NCBI GenBank assembly: GCA_965229565.1
Contig: OZ245888.1
Span: forward strand, 992,001 to 1,056,000
From: JANQNX01 sp040217095
GTDB taxonomy: Bacteria > Pseudomonadota > Gammaproteobacteria > Eutrophobiales > Eutrophobiaceae
Length of the DNA: 64,000 bases
Direction: 5' to 3'
This document shows positions 1 through 9,615 of the stretch, in pieces; the first letter of the stretch is position 1; each line of letters begins with the position of its first letter. A program made the position numbers and the translations under genes. The notes under the pieces are model-generated. The model was not told the origin of the DNA and did not search any database. It saw only the letters and a program-made list of their open reading frames with translations.

Positions 1-19
1 TCTAATCAGGACTATTGAC

Positions 20-3000
20 GTGATACTGGGGAACCGTCATTTAGTAGAAAAATGTTGGCATGTGATTTTGCCGCTGACATTATTTTTTATAGCCCAGTTT
101 TCTATCCCTTCTGCTCATGCCGATGATTTCGGTATTGTTACCAGCGAAAACAGTGTTACGGTCAAACAAAATCAATTCTCCAGTCCACTTAACCTGACAG
201 TTAAACGCGATGATTTCGATGGGCCGGTCGAAATTGATGTTGATGTCAAAGGCGGTGGACGCGATGTACAGGCCTATGTATCAGATCGCGAGAAAATTCA
301 GGAGGGTAGTGCCGAAAGTCGTGATGTCAGCATTTATGTTGGTACAGGACGAGATGTTGAGAATGGCAGCTACGAAGTCACTGTTACTGCGACTGGTACA
401 GTCAATGGTGAACCCCGCACCCGTGTCGCGACATTCATCATCAATGTGCAGCGCGAAGGAGATACGTTTGAAATTGGCGTCAATCCAAACACGATAACTA
501 TTCCGCAAGGTGGAACCGGAAGCACCAAAGTAGAGGTCAAGGAATCAGGCAGTTTTAGTGAACGTGTCTATTTAGAAGTTCGTCAACGAACGAGCCAGGA
601 TTTTAGTTTTAGTTTTTCCGGTGCCAATGCCGGCGAATATGCTGCAGCAAATCATTCCGATGTCATGATCGGTTCACAACACTGGATTACTCAACCCGAT
701 GCTAATGGTCAAAGTCAGTCCACATTAAACATTAAAGTCGCGCCAGATGTGCCGCCCGGTGAATATACCTTTGAAGTGCATGGTCGGCGCGATCAAAAGC
801 AAACAGTTGATACAGTTGTGAGTGGTACGCGTGAAACCAAAGCGGTTGAGATAGACAAGATTTCAAAGCGCCGTGCCGTTTTTACTGTCGTGGTCACAGC
901 AGATCCTGATTACATTAGTCTGATAGAGCCTACGGAATTTGATATAGAACCGGGTGTTTACGAAATGTTGACACCGCCCAGTTCCCGGTTCTACCTGAAC
1001 CAAATGTATATTTCGGCAACGCGAGACAGGAACCTGATCAAAACCAGTGTTCAACTGGAAAACCCTGCGGCCGGCATAGCTGTTTCCATGATGCGCAATA
1101 AAAATATTAATGGTGTCAAAATTCATTATTTGCGTGTTGATGTAAGCGATGAAGCAAAGCCGGGCACTTATTATGCAAACGTCACCGCGACGGCAACCGG
1201 TACGAATAATAAATCAAGCTCGAAGTCGGTGCGTATAGAAATTATTGTGCCGGATAATAATAAAAACGAAGACACAAAAATATCAATTAGCAAAGAACCT
1301 GACCCCGTCAAGATAAACTGTGTCGGCAATAGTTGCCCAAGTGAACCGATTGACGCGAACTGTTTAGGTAACAATTGCGCACCAACAACAATTCTTAATT
1401 GCTCTGGTAGTCTTTGCCCGCAATCAATGGACATTTTATGTCCTTCCGGTAATTGCCCAACGGTAATTGATTTAAATTGCGATGAAATCAATTGTGACTT
1501 GAATGGCATGACTTTTTTCTGTGGTGAAGGCGGGTGTGCTGCACAACCGGGCGGTAATTTTATTGGTAACCTGAATGAAATTTTCCCCTCCAACCTGAAT
1601 GTCAATTGTGTGGGGCAGGGTTGTGCAGAAGGGGAAGATATTCTTGGTCTTTGTTACGGCAGTGAATGTCCCAACTCAATAAATCTTAATTGTTCGGGCG
1701 GCGGTTGTACCAACACACTGGAATTGAATTGTTCAGGTACCGCATGTCCCCAGGACTTCACCTATGACTGCGTGGGTGGTTTTTGTTCTTCACAATTGCA
1801 ATTCGATTGTGATGGATCGATTTGTGATCAACTGGATAGTTTTCCCGATTCGCGTCCATATTTAACCGGTGCGGCGCCATCAGGCGGCGGTCTCTTTGTT
1901 GATGGTTTTGAGTCAGGCAACTTGTCTACCTGGAGCACACCCGGCTCCGGAACTGGCTCTGGAACTAATAATGCTGGTAGTCAACCCGGTAATATACAAA
2001 CCATTACCTTACCCAGGGGCAGTAGTGATGCCATTCCTGCTGGCAGTAGTGACCTGGCGGCAATTCGTGCCGCAGCGAATGCCATTTCGGCCAATGCTGG
2101 TGTATGTCTGGATGCGGAATGCCCAATTATTGATTGTGCAACTGCCGGTCGATTATTACAGGGCTTGATAGAGGCCGAAGGTAACCTTGATGAAATGTAT
2201 AAATGGCTGATACAGGCCAGCGATGATGCCATGGCGCATTTCCAGAGTTTGAGTGCGCAAGGCATTATTACCAGCGAGATGATGGCGCAGGCGCAAACTG
2301 CCCAGGCAGTACACAAATACCTCCATGACATCGGTAGTTTGATGCTGGATTTGGCAGCTCTAGGCGAGTTTTATAAAAAATTCAAGGATGGTGATTTTGC
2401 CGATGGCAGTGTGCTGGAACGACTCGATGGCACGTATGAAATGTTAAAGGATCTTGAAAGTGCGACCAGTACCCTCGGTGATGCGTATGACGTGGAGGTG
2501 CCAACGGTTGTCTCTGATGTGCCGGGTGCTGCCATTGGCGCTGCTGGTGGTGATGGCGCTGCCGCTGCGACTGGATTACAAAATGCGACGCCTGAAGCGC
2601 TGGGGTCAGCCGTCAATGACATGAAAAGCCAAATCAACGATGCCATTGATATTATTAAAGACGCAAAAGATGGCAAGACACCAACTGCCGCGGTCGGCAA
2701 GGCCATTGGACGCATATTAAAGACTTACTCTTCCGGCATCATGCAAGAGCGAGAGCGGCTCATTAATGAATATATCGCTAATAATACTGCCCTGTATGGC
2801 GATCCGAATAATCCAAATGAAGTGAGTCCGGTTGCCTCTTCTTATGCATTCTTACAAAAAGTAAACAGCAGACGGTTTGCCACGGAAGATGCACTTAAAG
2901 CAATACGTGCAGCGAAAGATGCGCTTATGGCCTGTATGGCCAAGGCTTGTGATGCGGTAAGTTTGACCCGTGCAAATGTGAATAGCAGTTTCAACGGATG

Positions 3001-4009
3001 GGGTCTGGCACTACGTCATTTCAATGGGGTCATGCAGACATTGTTCTCGGGATTAAACGGTAGTTTCAGCGTCAGGGACCATTGCCCGGGAACGGAAACA
3101 GCAATTTCACTATTTACCGGTGATGGTTTCCTCGGTGGTAGTGGTGTCAGCATCGGTGGGAATCCAATTACGATCAGTCCAGCCAGAGAACCGAAAACCG
3201 CTAAGTGTCCTGATTGCCAGTCCAGGGCTGATGCGATAAATACCAACCTGTCTGAAACAGATTATTGGCAATCAGAACGAAATGCCATCGAGGAAAAACT
3301 GACTCAGGCAGAGACTTTAAGACAGCGTATGGAAATACTGGAAAGTCGAAAAGCATCCAATCGACGTTCCATACAACAAATGACACAAGGTCTGAAAGAT
3401 TCTGTTGCGTTTGGTGTTGAGTGGGGGCCGGGTCTTTCGCTCATGCTGAAAGAAGCTGAAATACGTGGCCGCGATTTAACGCGGCAAATTCAGGAGATGC
3501 AACGAGAGATAGACCGTCTTGAAGCAGATAAAAATCGATTACCAAACATCCGGGAAAGGCTCTCACAACTTCGCCAACAAAGGCCCGGTTTGTACAGGGC
3601 GTTGGAGGATTGCGAAGAGCAATACTGCAAGGAGAGTCAATACGATGAGGAGTTTGAGAATGTCGGTAAATTCTTTGCCGAAATTCTGGATGTCGAAGTC
3701 ATCGATGTGAAGACAGTATCTGGCAACAATCCATTTGATAGAGAAAACCCGCTGAATCATGAACATGATGATGAAGAGGGAGGAACGGGCACAACGACTA
3801 CGCCTGGTGCCACAGTACAGGTGATTAATAATATTCCGATTAGCCGTTTAACGCTCGCCGGGCCAGATGCCTGTCCCAGCAATCATTACCATGGCAATGC
3901 CAATAACTGTAATGGTTTGTTTACGGTTGATCCTGCCCCCGGGGTTTGCGGTCATGGCGTGCAGTCAGCTGTGACATCCATACCTGTTTCATCTTGCCCG
4001 GATTTATAG
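20..4009 (+). CDS. Large secreted protein with Ig-like N-terminus and twelve C-x4-C units
   Basis: I do not recognise this 1329-residue protein. It starts at a GTG eight bases after AGGA; no in-frame stop lies between this codon and the window edge, so a longer form cannot be excluded. Residues 1-34 form a signal peptide ending A-H-A. Residues 35-415 are beta-rich, Ser/Thr/Val-rich stretches resembling two or three Ig-like modules. Residues 434-602 hold twelve cysteine pairs of the form C-x4-C (for example CVGNSC, CSGSLC, CSGTAC, CDGSIC). A linker with the motif GLFVDGFESGNLSTWS follows near residue 625, then an Ala-rich helical region (about 660-1000), a probable coiled coil (about 1110-1210) and a Gly/Thr-rich tail with further cysteines. 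The next gene begins four bases after the stop, with its ribosome site across the junction. A surface or matrix protein is inference. Base composition is more AT-rich than in the housekeeping genes downstream. Confidence 0.85.
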   Translation: MILGNRHLVEKCWHVILPLTLFFIAQFSIPSAHADDFGIVTSENSVTVKQNQFSSPLNLTVKRDDFDGPVEIDVDVKGGGRDVQAYVSDREKIQEGSAESRDVSIYVGTGRDVENGSYEVTVTATGTVNGEPRTRVATFIINVQREGDTFEIGVNPNTITIPQGGTGSTKVEVKESGSFSERVYLEVRQRTSQDFSFSFSGANAGEYAAANHSDVMIGSQHWITQPDANGQSQSTLNIKVAPDVPPGEYTFEVHGRRDQKQTVDTVVSGTRETKAVEIDKISKRRAVFTVVVTADPDYISLIEPTEFDIEPGVYEMLTPPSSRFYLNQMYISATRDRNLIKTSVQLENPAAGIAVSMMRNKNINGVKIHYLRVDVSDEAKPGTYYANVTATATGTNNKSSSKSVRIEIIVPDNNKNEDTKISISKEPDPVKINCVGNSCPSEPIDANCLGNNCAPTTILNCSGSLCPQSMDILCPSGNCPTVIDLNCDEINCDLNGMTFFCGEGGCAAQPGGNFIGNLNEIFPSNLNVNCVGQGCAEGEDILGLCYGSECPNSINLNCSGGGCTNTLELNCSGTACPQDFTYDCVGGFCSSQLQFDCDGSICDQLDSFPDSRPYLTGAAPSGGGLFVDGFESGNLSTWSTPGSGTGSGTNNAGSQPGNIQTITLPRGSSDAIPAGSSDLAAIRAAANAISANAGVCLDAECPIIDCATAGRLLQGLIEAEGNLDEMYKWLIQASDDAMAHFQSLSAQGIITSEMMAQAQTAQAVHKYLHDIGSLMLDLAALGEFYKKFKDGDFADGSVLERLDGTYEMLKDLESATSTLGDAYDVEVPTVVSDVPGAAIGAAGGDGAAAATGLQNATPEALGSAVNDMKSQINDAIDIIKDAKDGKTPTAAVGKAIGRILKTYSSGIMQERERLINEYIANNTALYGDPNNPNEVSPVASSYAFLQKVNSRRFATEDALKAIRAAKDALMACMAKACDAVSLTRANVNSSFNGWGLALRHFNGVMQTLFSGLNGSFSVRDHCPGTETAISLFTGDGFLGGSGVSIGGNPITISPAREPKTAKCPDCQSRADAINTNLSETDYWQSERNAIEEKLTQAETLRQRMEILESRKASNRRSIQQMTQGLKDSVAFGVEWGPGLSLMLKEAEIRGRDLTRQIQEMQREIDRLEADKNRLPNIRERLSQLRQQRPGLYRALEDCEEQYCKESQYDEEFENVGKFFAEILDVEVIDVKTVSGNNPFDRENPLNHEHDDEEGGTGTTTTPGATVQVINNIPISRLTLAGPDACPSNHYHGNANNCNGLFTVDPAPGVCGHGVQSAVTSIPVSSCPDL

Positions 4010-4013
4010 AGGA

Positions 4014-4547
4014 ATGACTATTAGTAAAAGACGAAGCCTGGCATATGCGATGACAAGCCTTGTTCTTGTCGTGATGCTTTTTATGATTGCTTTGCAACCA
4101 TTACAGGCCAGACAGTTCCGCATGATTAACTCCATCGCTACACCAACCAGTAGCGAACCTTTACCGGAAGGGGCAGTTGCTATTAAACAGTTCAAACAAT
4201 TGCCCCGGGACATGGTAGAACCGCTGGTTCGGGAAGTGATGGAGAAATGGAACTCTCCTGGTATGTCTGAGACATTATCAGATCAGTTTTATGACAAAAG
4301 CCGTTTGCTTGACGTAATGGATACCGGCGTACCCAGGGATGCCAAATTACGTGTGCAGAGTATTCAGGGCATACAAACACTGAATCAATATATTACAACA
4401 AATGAAAGTAGTGGCCGTCAGGAAATGATCAGCATTGTTTCTGCGACAGTTCGTACCCAGCTTGAGTACAACAATGCCAGTGGTGGCTTTGAAGCTGAAA
4501 CCGGAACCAATGAATTAATTTTGAAAGTGACATCAACGACCAAATAA
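4014..4547 (+). CDS. Small exported protein of unknown function
   Basis: This 177-residue protein is not recognised. An uncleaved anchor or signal peptide spans about residues 8-32 (basic start MTISKRR, then a Leu/Val/Met-rich core ending LQARQ). The rest is soluble and polar, with a predicted alpha/beta character and no cysteines. Its start ATG follows the upstream stop by four bases, with AGAGGA overlapping the previous stop codon. The next gene starts two bases after its own stop, so translation of the three genes is probably coupled. By context it is a periplasmic partner of the giant secreted protein and of the outer-membrane protein that flank it; this is inference. Confidence 0.75.
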   Translation: MTISKRRSLAYAMTSLVLVVMLFMIALQPLQARQFRMINSIATPTSSEPLPEGAVAIKQFKQLPRDMVEPLVREVMEKWNSPGMSETLSDQFYDKSRLLDVMDTGVPRDAKLRVQSIQGIQTLNQYITTNESSGRQEMISIVSATVRTQLEYNNASGGFEAETGTNELILKVTSTTK

Positions 4548-4549
4548 AC

Positions 4550-6739
4550 ATGGTTCGAAATTTTTACATATCCGGTTTTACCATTGCGCTGATACTGCCA
4601 ATGTCTGTTGGTGCAGAAGGACTGCGTTTAATGGAAGATTGGAATATCTTTGGTTCCAATACACTGCGAGGCTCTGTCTATGATGCCAGTGGTAATGGAG
4701 CAGGCAGTCCATATCCAAACGAAGGCGATATGTATTATGATGAGTTGAGTGTTTTTGCAAACACGAAAAACTCCGAATACGACACCATGCGTGCCGAATT
4801 TACCGGCGTATACAATGCAAATGATGATTATCGAGCGCCTGATTTTGGCGTTGTTCCCGAACGCATGAGCTTTGTCAGGGAAAATGGTGATAACGATCTT
4901 CCTTACCGGTTTGAAGTCGGTGATTATTTTGCCTATTACAGTTACTTGACCTTGCAAAGTTCACTGAAAGGCTTCCAGTTGGAAATGCAACCCACGAAAG
5001 ACTATTTTGGATATAAACATTCTGTTGTCATGACATCTGGCGCGGTGGAATCCAATTGGCGTGATCTGACACCAAGTGATAACTGGACCAATGGTGTTTC
5101 CTGGTTAATGCAGGACGATGCCAGTGCGATCAGTTTTAACCTCGTTTACAATTACCGTGATCAATCTTTTCAGCAAGGTACGTTGGATCGTGGGCAGACT
5201 GTCATTAGCACAGCTTATGAACGAATCTTTGATAATGAAGATTTTACAACGACGCTGGAAATGGAATATGCGCACTTTACTGGTGATCACAATGGTCTGG
5301 CAGGAGCGGCATCTGGTCAGGAGCGGAACGGCAATGGGTATTTTGCCGAGTTACGCGGTAGAAGTAAGAGCATGCCCTGGGATTATCGTCTGCGATTTGA
5401 TAGTTACGATCAGGATTTTCAACCGACAGGTGCAATTGTCAGCTCTGACCGTCGTTCGGCAGAGTTACATTCTGGATGGGTATATGACTCGGGTATCCGT
5501 ATGCGGGGGCGTATCCAGTTTTTTAATGATGGCGTTGAGACAACGAATCAAACCTCTACACGAACGTATGGTATTAACTTTTCCGGGCCACTTTTGCATC
5601 GTCTTTACTCTGATGTGACTGGCACATTGGATGCGTTTTTACAACAACGAGATGACGAAAACGGTTTTGTCGATCAGTTTACACGTAATATCAATTTGTC
5701 CTTGAGCAAACCGTTACCCTATGACTGGTATGGCCGTGCTAGTTTCTTTTTCCAGAATCTGGAAGACGAGAGTCCAACAAATAATGATTCATTAACACGC
5801 CAGGCATCTGTCAGCGCTGATCATGGATTCAACCTGTTAGGATTAAATGGCACGATAACTCCAGGCATTATGTTGAGAACAATCCGCCGCGGATTGAGTG
5901 AATCTACAGATCTGAACCCAACCCTGGCGCTTAATCTTCGCGGTGGGCCGCATTCGTTCCGAATGGACTATGGTACGTTGGCACAAAATCGGGTATTCGC
6001 TGTCAGTGGCGCTGATATTACGACGCATACGTTGAACTTTGATTATCGGTTCACACGTCAACAACATGTCTTTGGCATCGAGTCCAACTTTTTCGCACGT
6101 GATCCTGTGCCAGGTGAAACTACAGATGCCTATCGCATTTCAGCTTACTGGACTTATGAGTTTGATAAGCCAGCTGTTGATGTTGCACAGCGCCGCGAGA
6201 CGGCAATTGGTTTAGTTCCTGACAGCGGAGATTTATCACTGACCTTACGAAATCTTGCGCCGGGCAAGACGGAAGACCAGATACAACTAATTCTGTCAAA
6301 TGCCAATGTTCGCGGCGGTATCAATTTTGCAAATCTCGTTGTCTACGAGTACCCGTTGTTTGATGAAATAGTAAGAAGACAGCGTTTGGCACTTGAATAT
6401 AGCACTGGCTTACTGGAACGCTCAGGGCTGATCATCGATTTTGATAATGTGGGTGATAGGGACTCGGTAGTACAAACCTTTGAGCGCGTAAGGGAAATAC
6501 TAATCCGTCGCCTGGGTAATCCGACCAGGACCATAGAAGAAGGTGAGTTCTCGGTTAATTTCATTGCAGATATAAATTCGCAGCGATTGGTCAGGTTAAT
6601 TGAATGGCAGACTGCAACAGGTACTATCCGCTTCGGTATCCCACGCCGGCTTGATAACCAGGTACGAATGGAAGTTCAGCATGCGAGTTCATTTCCGCCT
6701 TTCAATGATACTTTGTGGAGTATCGAATCGGTCCGATAG
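4550..6739 (+). CDS. Probable outer-membrane beta-barrel protein with C-terminal globular domain
   Basis: This 729-residue protein has an N-terminal signal peptide (about residues 1-22, ending VGAEG). Residues 25 to about 560 alternate aromatic and polar residues in short strands separated by Asp/Asn/Gly-rich turns, as in large outer-membrane beta-barrels; FYSY-like aromatic pairs recur. Residues about 570-729 look different: a mixed alpha/beta region (LRNLAPGKTEDQIQLIL, later FERVREILIRRLG) that could be a periplasmic domain. The chain does not end in the usual terminal Phe, so the barrel, if real, is probably N-terminal. It is the last gene of the three-gene unit. A pore or secretion role for the 1329-residue protein is plausible but unproven. 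I cannot assign a named family. Confidence 0.75.
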   Translation: MVRNFYISGFTIALILPMSVGAEGLRLMEDWNIFGSNTLRGSVYDASGNGAGSPYPNEGDMYYDELSVFANTKNSEYDTMRAEFTGVYNANDDYRAPDFGVVPERMSFVRENGDNDLPYRFEVGDYFAYYSYLTLQSSLKGFQLEMQPTKDYFGYKHSVVMTSGAVESNWRDLTPSDNWTNGVSWLMQDDASAISFNLVYNYRDQSFQQGTLDRGQTVISTAYERIFDNEDFTTTLEMEYAHFTGDHNGLAGAASGQERNGNGYFAELRGRSKSMPWDYRLRFDSYDQDFQPTGAIVSSDRRSAELHSGWVYDSGIRMRGRIQFFNDGVETTNQTSTRTYGINFSGPLLHRLYSDVTGTLDAFLQQRDDENGFVDQFTRNINLSLSKPLPYDWYGRASFFFQNLEDESPTNNDSLTRQASVSADHGFNLLGLNGTITPGIMLRTIRRGLSESTDLNPTLALNLRGGPHSFRMDYGTLAQNRVFAVSGADITTHTLNFDYRFTRQQHVFGIESNFFARDPVPGETTDAYRISAYWTYEFDKPAVDVAQRRETAIGLVPDSGDLSLTLRNLAPGKTEDQIQLILSNANVRGGINFANLVVYEYPLFDEIVRRQRLALEYSTGLLERSGLIIDFDNVGDRDSVVQTFERVREILIRRLGNPTRTIEEGEFSVNFIADINSQRLVRLIEWQTATGTIRFGIPRRLDNQVRMEVQHASSFPPFNDTLWSIESVR

Positions 6740-6811
6740 CTACGGCTAGCAAGCCGCTAATGATTTAGCTATCATGCTCCGCCTTTATTTCTGTAATGGA
6801 GTCAGGCCGAC

Positions 6812-7663
6812 ATGTCACTCGATAAAAACTGGTATACCGAGGCGGCTGGCGGATTTGCCATGTCGCTTGAGATCACGGAAAAGCTGCATGAAGAGCAGAC
6901 GCCCTACCAAAAACTCGAGATCTTCGAGACCAGAAGTTTTGGTCGACTCATGACGCTGGACGGACTCACCATGCTGACCTCGCGTGATAACTTCGTGTAT
7001 CACGAAATGATGTCGCACCCGGCCCTGTTCTATCATTCAAACCCTGAACACGTGGCCATTGTTGGTGGCGGTGACTGCGGCACCCTGCGCGAGGTGTTGA
7101 AACATGACAGCGTGGTCTCGGCCACCCAGATAGAACTGGACGAGCGGGTTACCCGGGTATCGGAGCAATACTTCCCCGAACTGTGTGAGAGCAACAATGA
7201 TGAACGGGCCAGACTGTTATTCGAGGACGCGATTGCCTGGATGCGCAATGCCAAGCCGGAGTCACTGGATGTCATTATCCTGGATACCACTGATCCGGTA
7301 GGCCAGGCAAAACGCCTGTTTGCCGAACCCTTTTACCGTGACTGCCTGAACGCGTTGCGAGAGGGCGGAATCGTGGTTGCCCAGAGCGAATCGCCACTGT
7401 TTAACCTGGACCTGATCCAGGACATGCGCGGTGAAATGGAGAAGGCAGATTTTACCGAGATGAGAACCCTGCATTTTCCGCAGGTGACGTATCCCTCCGG
7501 CTGGTGGACAGCAACAATGGCGCGCAAGGGACAGGGCTTTGGTGACTTTCGCGAACAGGCGGCTCGCAACAGGTCATTTCAAACCCGTTATTACAATGCC
7601 GATATCCATACTGCCAGCGCCGCATTGCCCCAGTTCATGCAGGATGTCCTGCGGCAAAAATAG
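6812..7663 (+). CDS. speE: Spermidine synthase
   Basis: SpeE transfers an aminopropyl group from decarboxylated S-adenosylmethionine to putrescine in the cytosol. The 283-residue length is the normal bacterial size. The N-terminal beta domain contains the family pattern TLDGLTMLTSRDNFVYHEMM, followed by the nucleotide-binding loop VGGGDCGTLREVLKH and the acidic motif DTTDPVGQAKRLF, which in the family carries the catalytic Asp and substrate contacts. The loop reads GGGDCG instead of the commoner GGGDGG, a variant I regard as tolerated. It stands alone between the AT-rich outer-membrane locus and mnmG, about 50 bases before mnmG. In many relatives mnmE occupies the position upstream of mnmG. 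Confidence 0.95.
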   Translation: MSLDKNWYTEAAGGFAMSLEITEKLHEEQTPYQKLEIFETRSFGRLMTLDGLTMLTSRDNFVYHEMMSHPALFYHSNPEHVAIVGGGDCGTLREVLKHDSVVSATQIELDERVTRVSEQYFPELCESNNDERARLLFEDAIAWMRNAKPESLDVIILDTTDPVGQAKRLFAEPFYRDCLNALREGGIVVAQSESPLFNLDLIQDMRGEMEKADFTEMRTLHFPQVTYPSGWWTATMARKGQGFGDFREQAARNRSFQTRYYNADIHTASAALPQFMQDVLRQK

Positions 7664-7710
7664 ACCGCCAAAATCCTTACAATCGTTGCTGCAACAGCTA
7701 GAATACGGCC

Positions 7711-9603
7711 ATGTCCAGTTATAACGAACAATTTGACGTCATTATTGTAGGCGGCGGCCATGCCGGTACCGAGGCTGCGCTTGCCTCGGCACGCATGGGT
7801 GCGCGTACCTTACTGCTGACGCACAGTGTGGATACCCTGGGCCAGATGTCCTGTAACCCGGCTATTGGCGGTATTGGCAAGGGCCATCTGGTCAAGGAGA
7901 TCGATGCCATGGGTGGCTTGATGGCAACAGCTGCCGACCATAGCGGCATCCAGTTTCGTACCCTGAACTCCAGGAAAGGACCCGCTGTTCGTGCAACGCG
8001 CGCACAAATTGATCGGTCCCTGTATAAACAGTACGTGCGCCCCGCGCTGGAAAACCAGGAGAACCTGTTTATTTTCCAGCAGGCCGTAGATGACCTTGTT
8101 GTTGAAAATGACCAGGTCCGAGGCGTCGTGACCCAGGCCGGCCTGCGTTTTGCGGCCAATGCCGTGGTATTAACCGTGGGCACATTCCTGGGTGGCAAGA
8201 TCCATATTGGTGACAGCAATCACCAGGGCGGGCGTGCCGGCGATCCACCATCTATTGCCCTGGCCAAGCGGTTACGAGAACTGCCGTTTAACGTGGGGCG
8301 TCTGAAGACCGGTACGCCGCCGCGTATTGATGGCAAAACGATTGATTATTCGCAGCTGAATGTGCAACCGGGCGATGATCCGGTCCCGGTATTTTCCTAC
8401 ATCGGTGATCCGTCGCAACACCCGCAACAGATCCCGTGTCACATTACCTATACCAACGAGCGTACCCATGACGTTATCCGTGCGGCCCTGCACCGATCGC
8501 CCATGTATAACGGCAATATTGACAGTACCGGTCCTCGATATTGCCCATCGGTTGAGGACAAGATAGTCCGCTTTGCCGATAAGGATGCGCACCAGATATT
8601 CATCGAGCCGGAAGGGCTGAACACCAACGAGGTCTATCCGAACGGTATCTCTACTTCGTTGCCCTATGACGTGCAGGTAGAACTGGTGCAATCGATCAAG
8701 GGCTTTGAACAGGCGCATATCACCCGTCCCGGTTATGCCATTGAATACGATTTCTTCGACCCGCGTGAACTGAATCCGTGGCTGGAAACCCGGTTTATAC
8801 AGGGCCTGTTTTTTGCCGGGCAAATCAACGGTACTACCGGCTATGAAGAAGCCGCGGCGCAGGGACTGCTGGCAGGACTGAATGCCGTACTCAAGGTGAG
8901 AGAACAGGAACCCTGGTTCCCCCGCCGTGACCAGGCCTACCTGGGCGTACTGGTTGATGACCTGATTACCATGGGTACCACGGAACCCTATCGCATGTTT
9001 ACCAGCCGCGCCGAGTATCGCCTGATGCTGCGCGAGGACAATGCTGACCTGCGCCTGACCGAGCAGGCCCATGCAATAGGCTTGATCACGGAACAGCGCT
9101 GGCGCAGTTTTAATGACACGCGTGACGCAATAACGAACGAGACCGAGCGTTTCAAGAACCTGACTATTGGTTCCAACGCGTTGCCACTGGACAGGGTTGA
9201 AGCCAGACTTGGTATGAGCGTGCGCAAGGACCAGAGCCTGTTGCAGTTATTGAAGCGTCCAGAAATAAGTTACCGTCTGCTTGCTGATCTGCTGGATGAA
9301 ACGGAAGTGTGCCCGCCGCGTGTCGCAGAACAGGTTGAGATACAGGCCAAGTACTCGGGTTACATCGACCGCCAGCAGGAAGAGATCGAACGAAATCGTC
9401 GCCACGAGGAAACAACGCTGCCGATGAATCTTGATTATGCTCAGGTACGTGGCCTGTCGACCGAGGTCGTCGAGAAGCTTTCCAAACATAGACCGCAGAA
9501 CCTTGGCCAGGCCGCTCGTATACAGGGTATTACTCCCGCCGCAATATCATTGTTACGCGTACATCTGAAAAAGCAGTCGCTGCTGTTGCAGCAAAGCGCC
9601 TAG
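7711..9603 (+). CDS. mnmG: tRNA uridine-5-carboxymethylaminomethyl modification enzyme, FAD subunit
   Basis: MnmG (GidA), with MnmE, installs the cmnm5 group on wobble uridine of several tRNAs. The 630-residue protein begins with the FAD dinucleotide-binding motif VGGGHAGTEAALASARMG, followed by SCNPAIGGIGKGHLVKEIDA and KTGTPPRIDG, all hallmarks of the family. A C-terminal helical MnmE/tRNA-binding domain is present. rsmG starts twelve bases after its stop, giving the classical gidA-gidB pair. mnmE itself is not in this window; it normally lies immediately upstream, where speE is found here. Confidence 0.98.
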   Translation: MSSYNEQFDVIIVGGGHAGTEAALASARMGARTLLLTHSVDTLGQMSCNPAIGGIGKGHLVKEIDAMGGLMATAADHSGIQFRTLNSRKGPAVRATRAQIDRSLYKQYVRPALENQENLFIFQQAVDDLVVENDQVRGVVTQAGLRFAANAVVLTVGTFLGGKIHIGDSNHQGGRAGDPPSIALAKRLRELPFNVGRLKTGTPPRIDGKTIDYSQLNVQPGDDPVPVFSYIGDPSQHPQQIPCHITYTNERTHDVIRAALHRSPMYNGNIDSTGPRYCPSVEDKIVRFADKDAHQIFIEPEGLNTNEVYPNGISTSLPYDVQVELVQSIKGFEQAHITRPGYAIEYDFFDPRELNPWLETRFIQGLFFAGQINGTTGYEEAAAQGLLAGLNAVLKVREQEPWFPRRDQAYLGVLVDDLITMGTTEPYRMFTSRAEYRLMLREDNADLRLTEQAHAIGLITEQRWRSFNDTRDAITNETERFKNLTIGSNALPLDRVEARLGMSVRKDQSLLQLLKRPEISYRLLADLLDETEVCPPRVAEQVEIQAKYSGYIDRQQEEIERNRRHEETTLPMNLDYAQVRGLSTEVVEKLSKHRPQNLGQAARIQGITPAAISLLRVHLKKQSLLLQQSA

Positions 9604-9615
9604 GGCAAGACCCGC

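Noticed and set aside
1319..1825. Periodic repeat pattern that could suggest a CRISPR-like array
   Set aside because: The periodicity is at the protein level (cysteine pairs) and the DNA units vary; no direct DNA repeats with unique spacers occur anywhere in the window.
5118..5618. Second-frame ORF of 166 codons inside the outer-membrane gene
   Set aside because: It has no ribosome site, and the composition in the main frame is typical of an outer-membrane protein.
8272..9072. Long minus-strand open frame of 266 codons
   Set aside because: It is antisense to mnmG, has no ribosome site or domain, and mnmG is certain.
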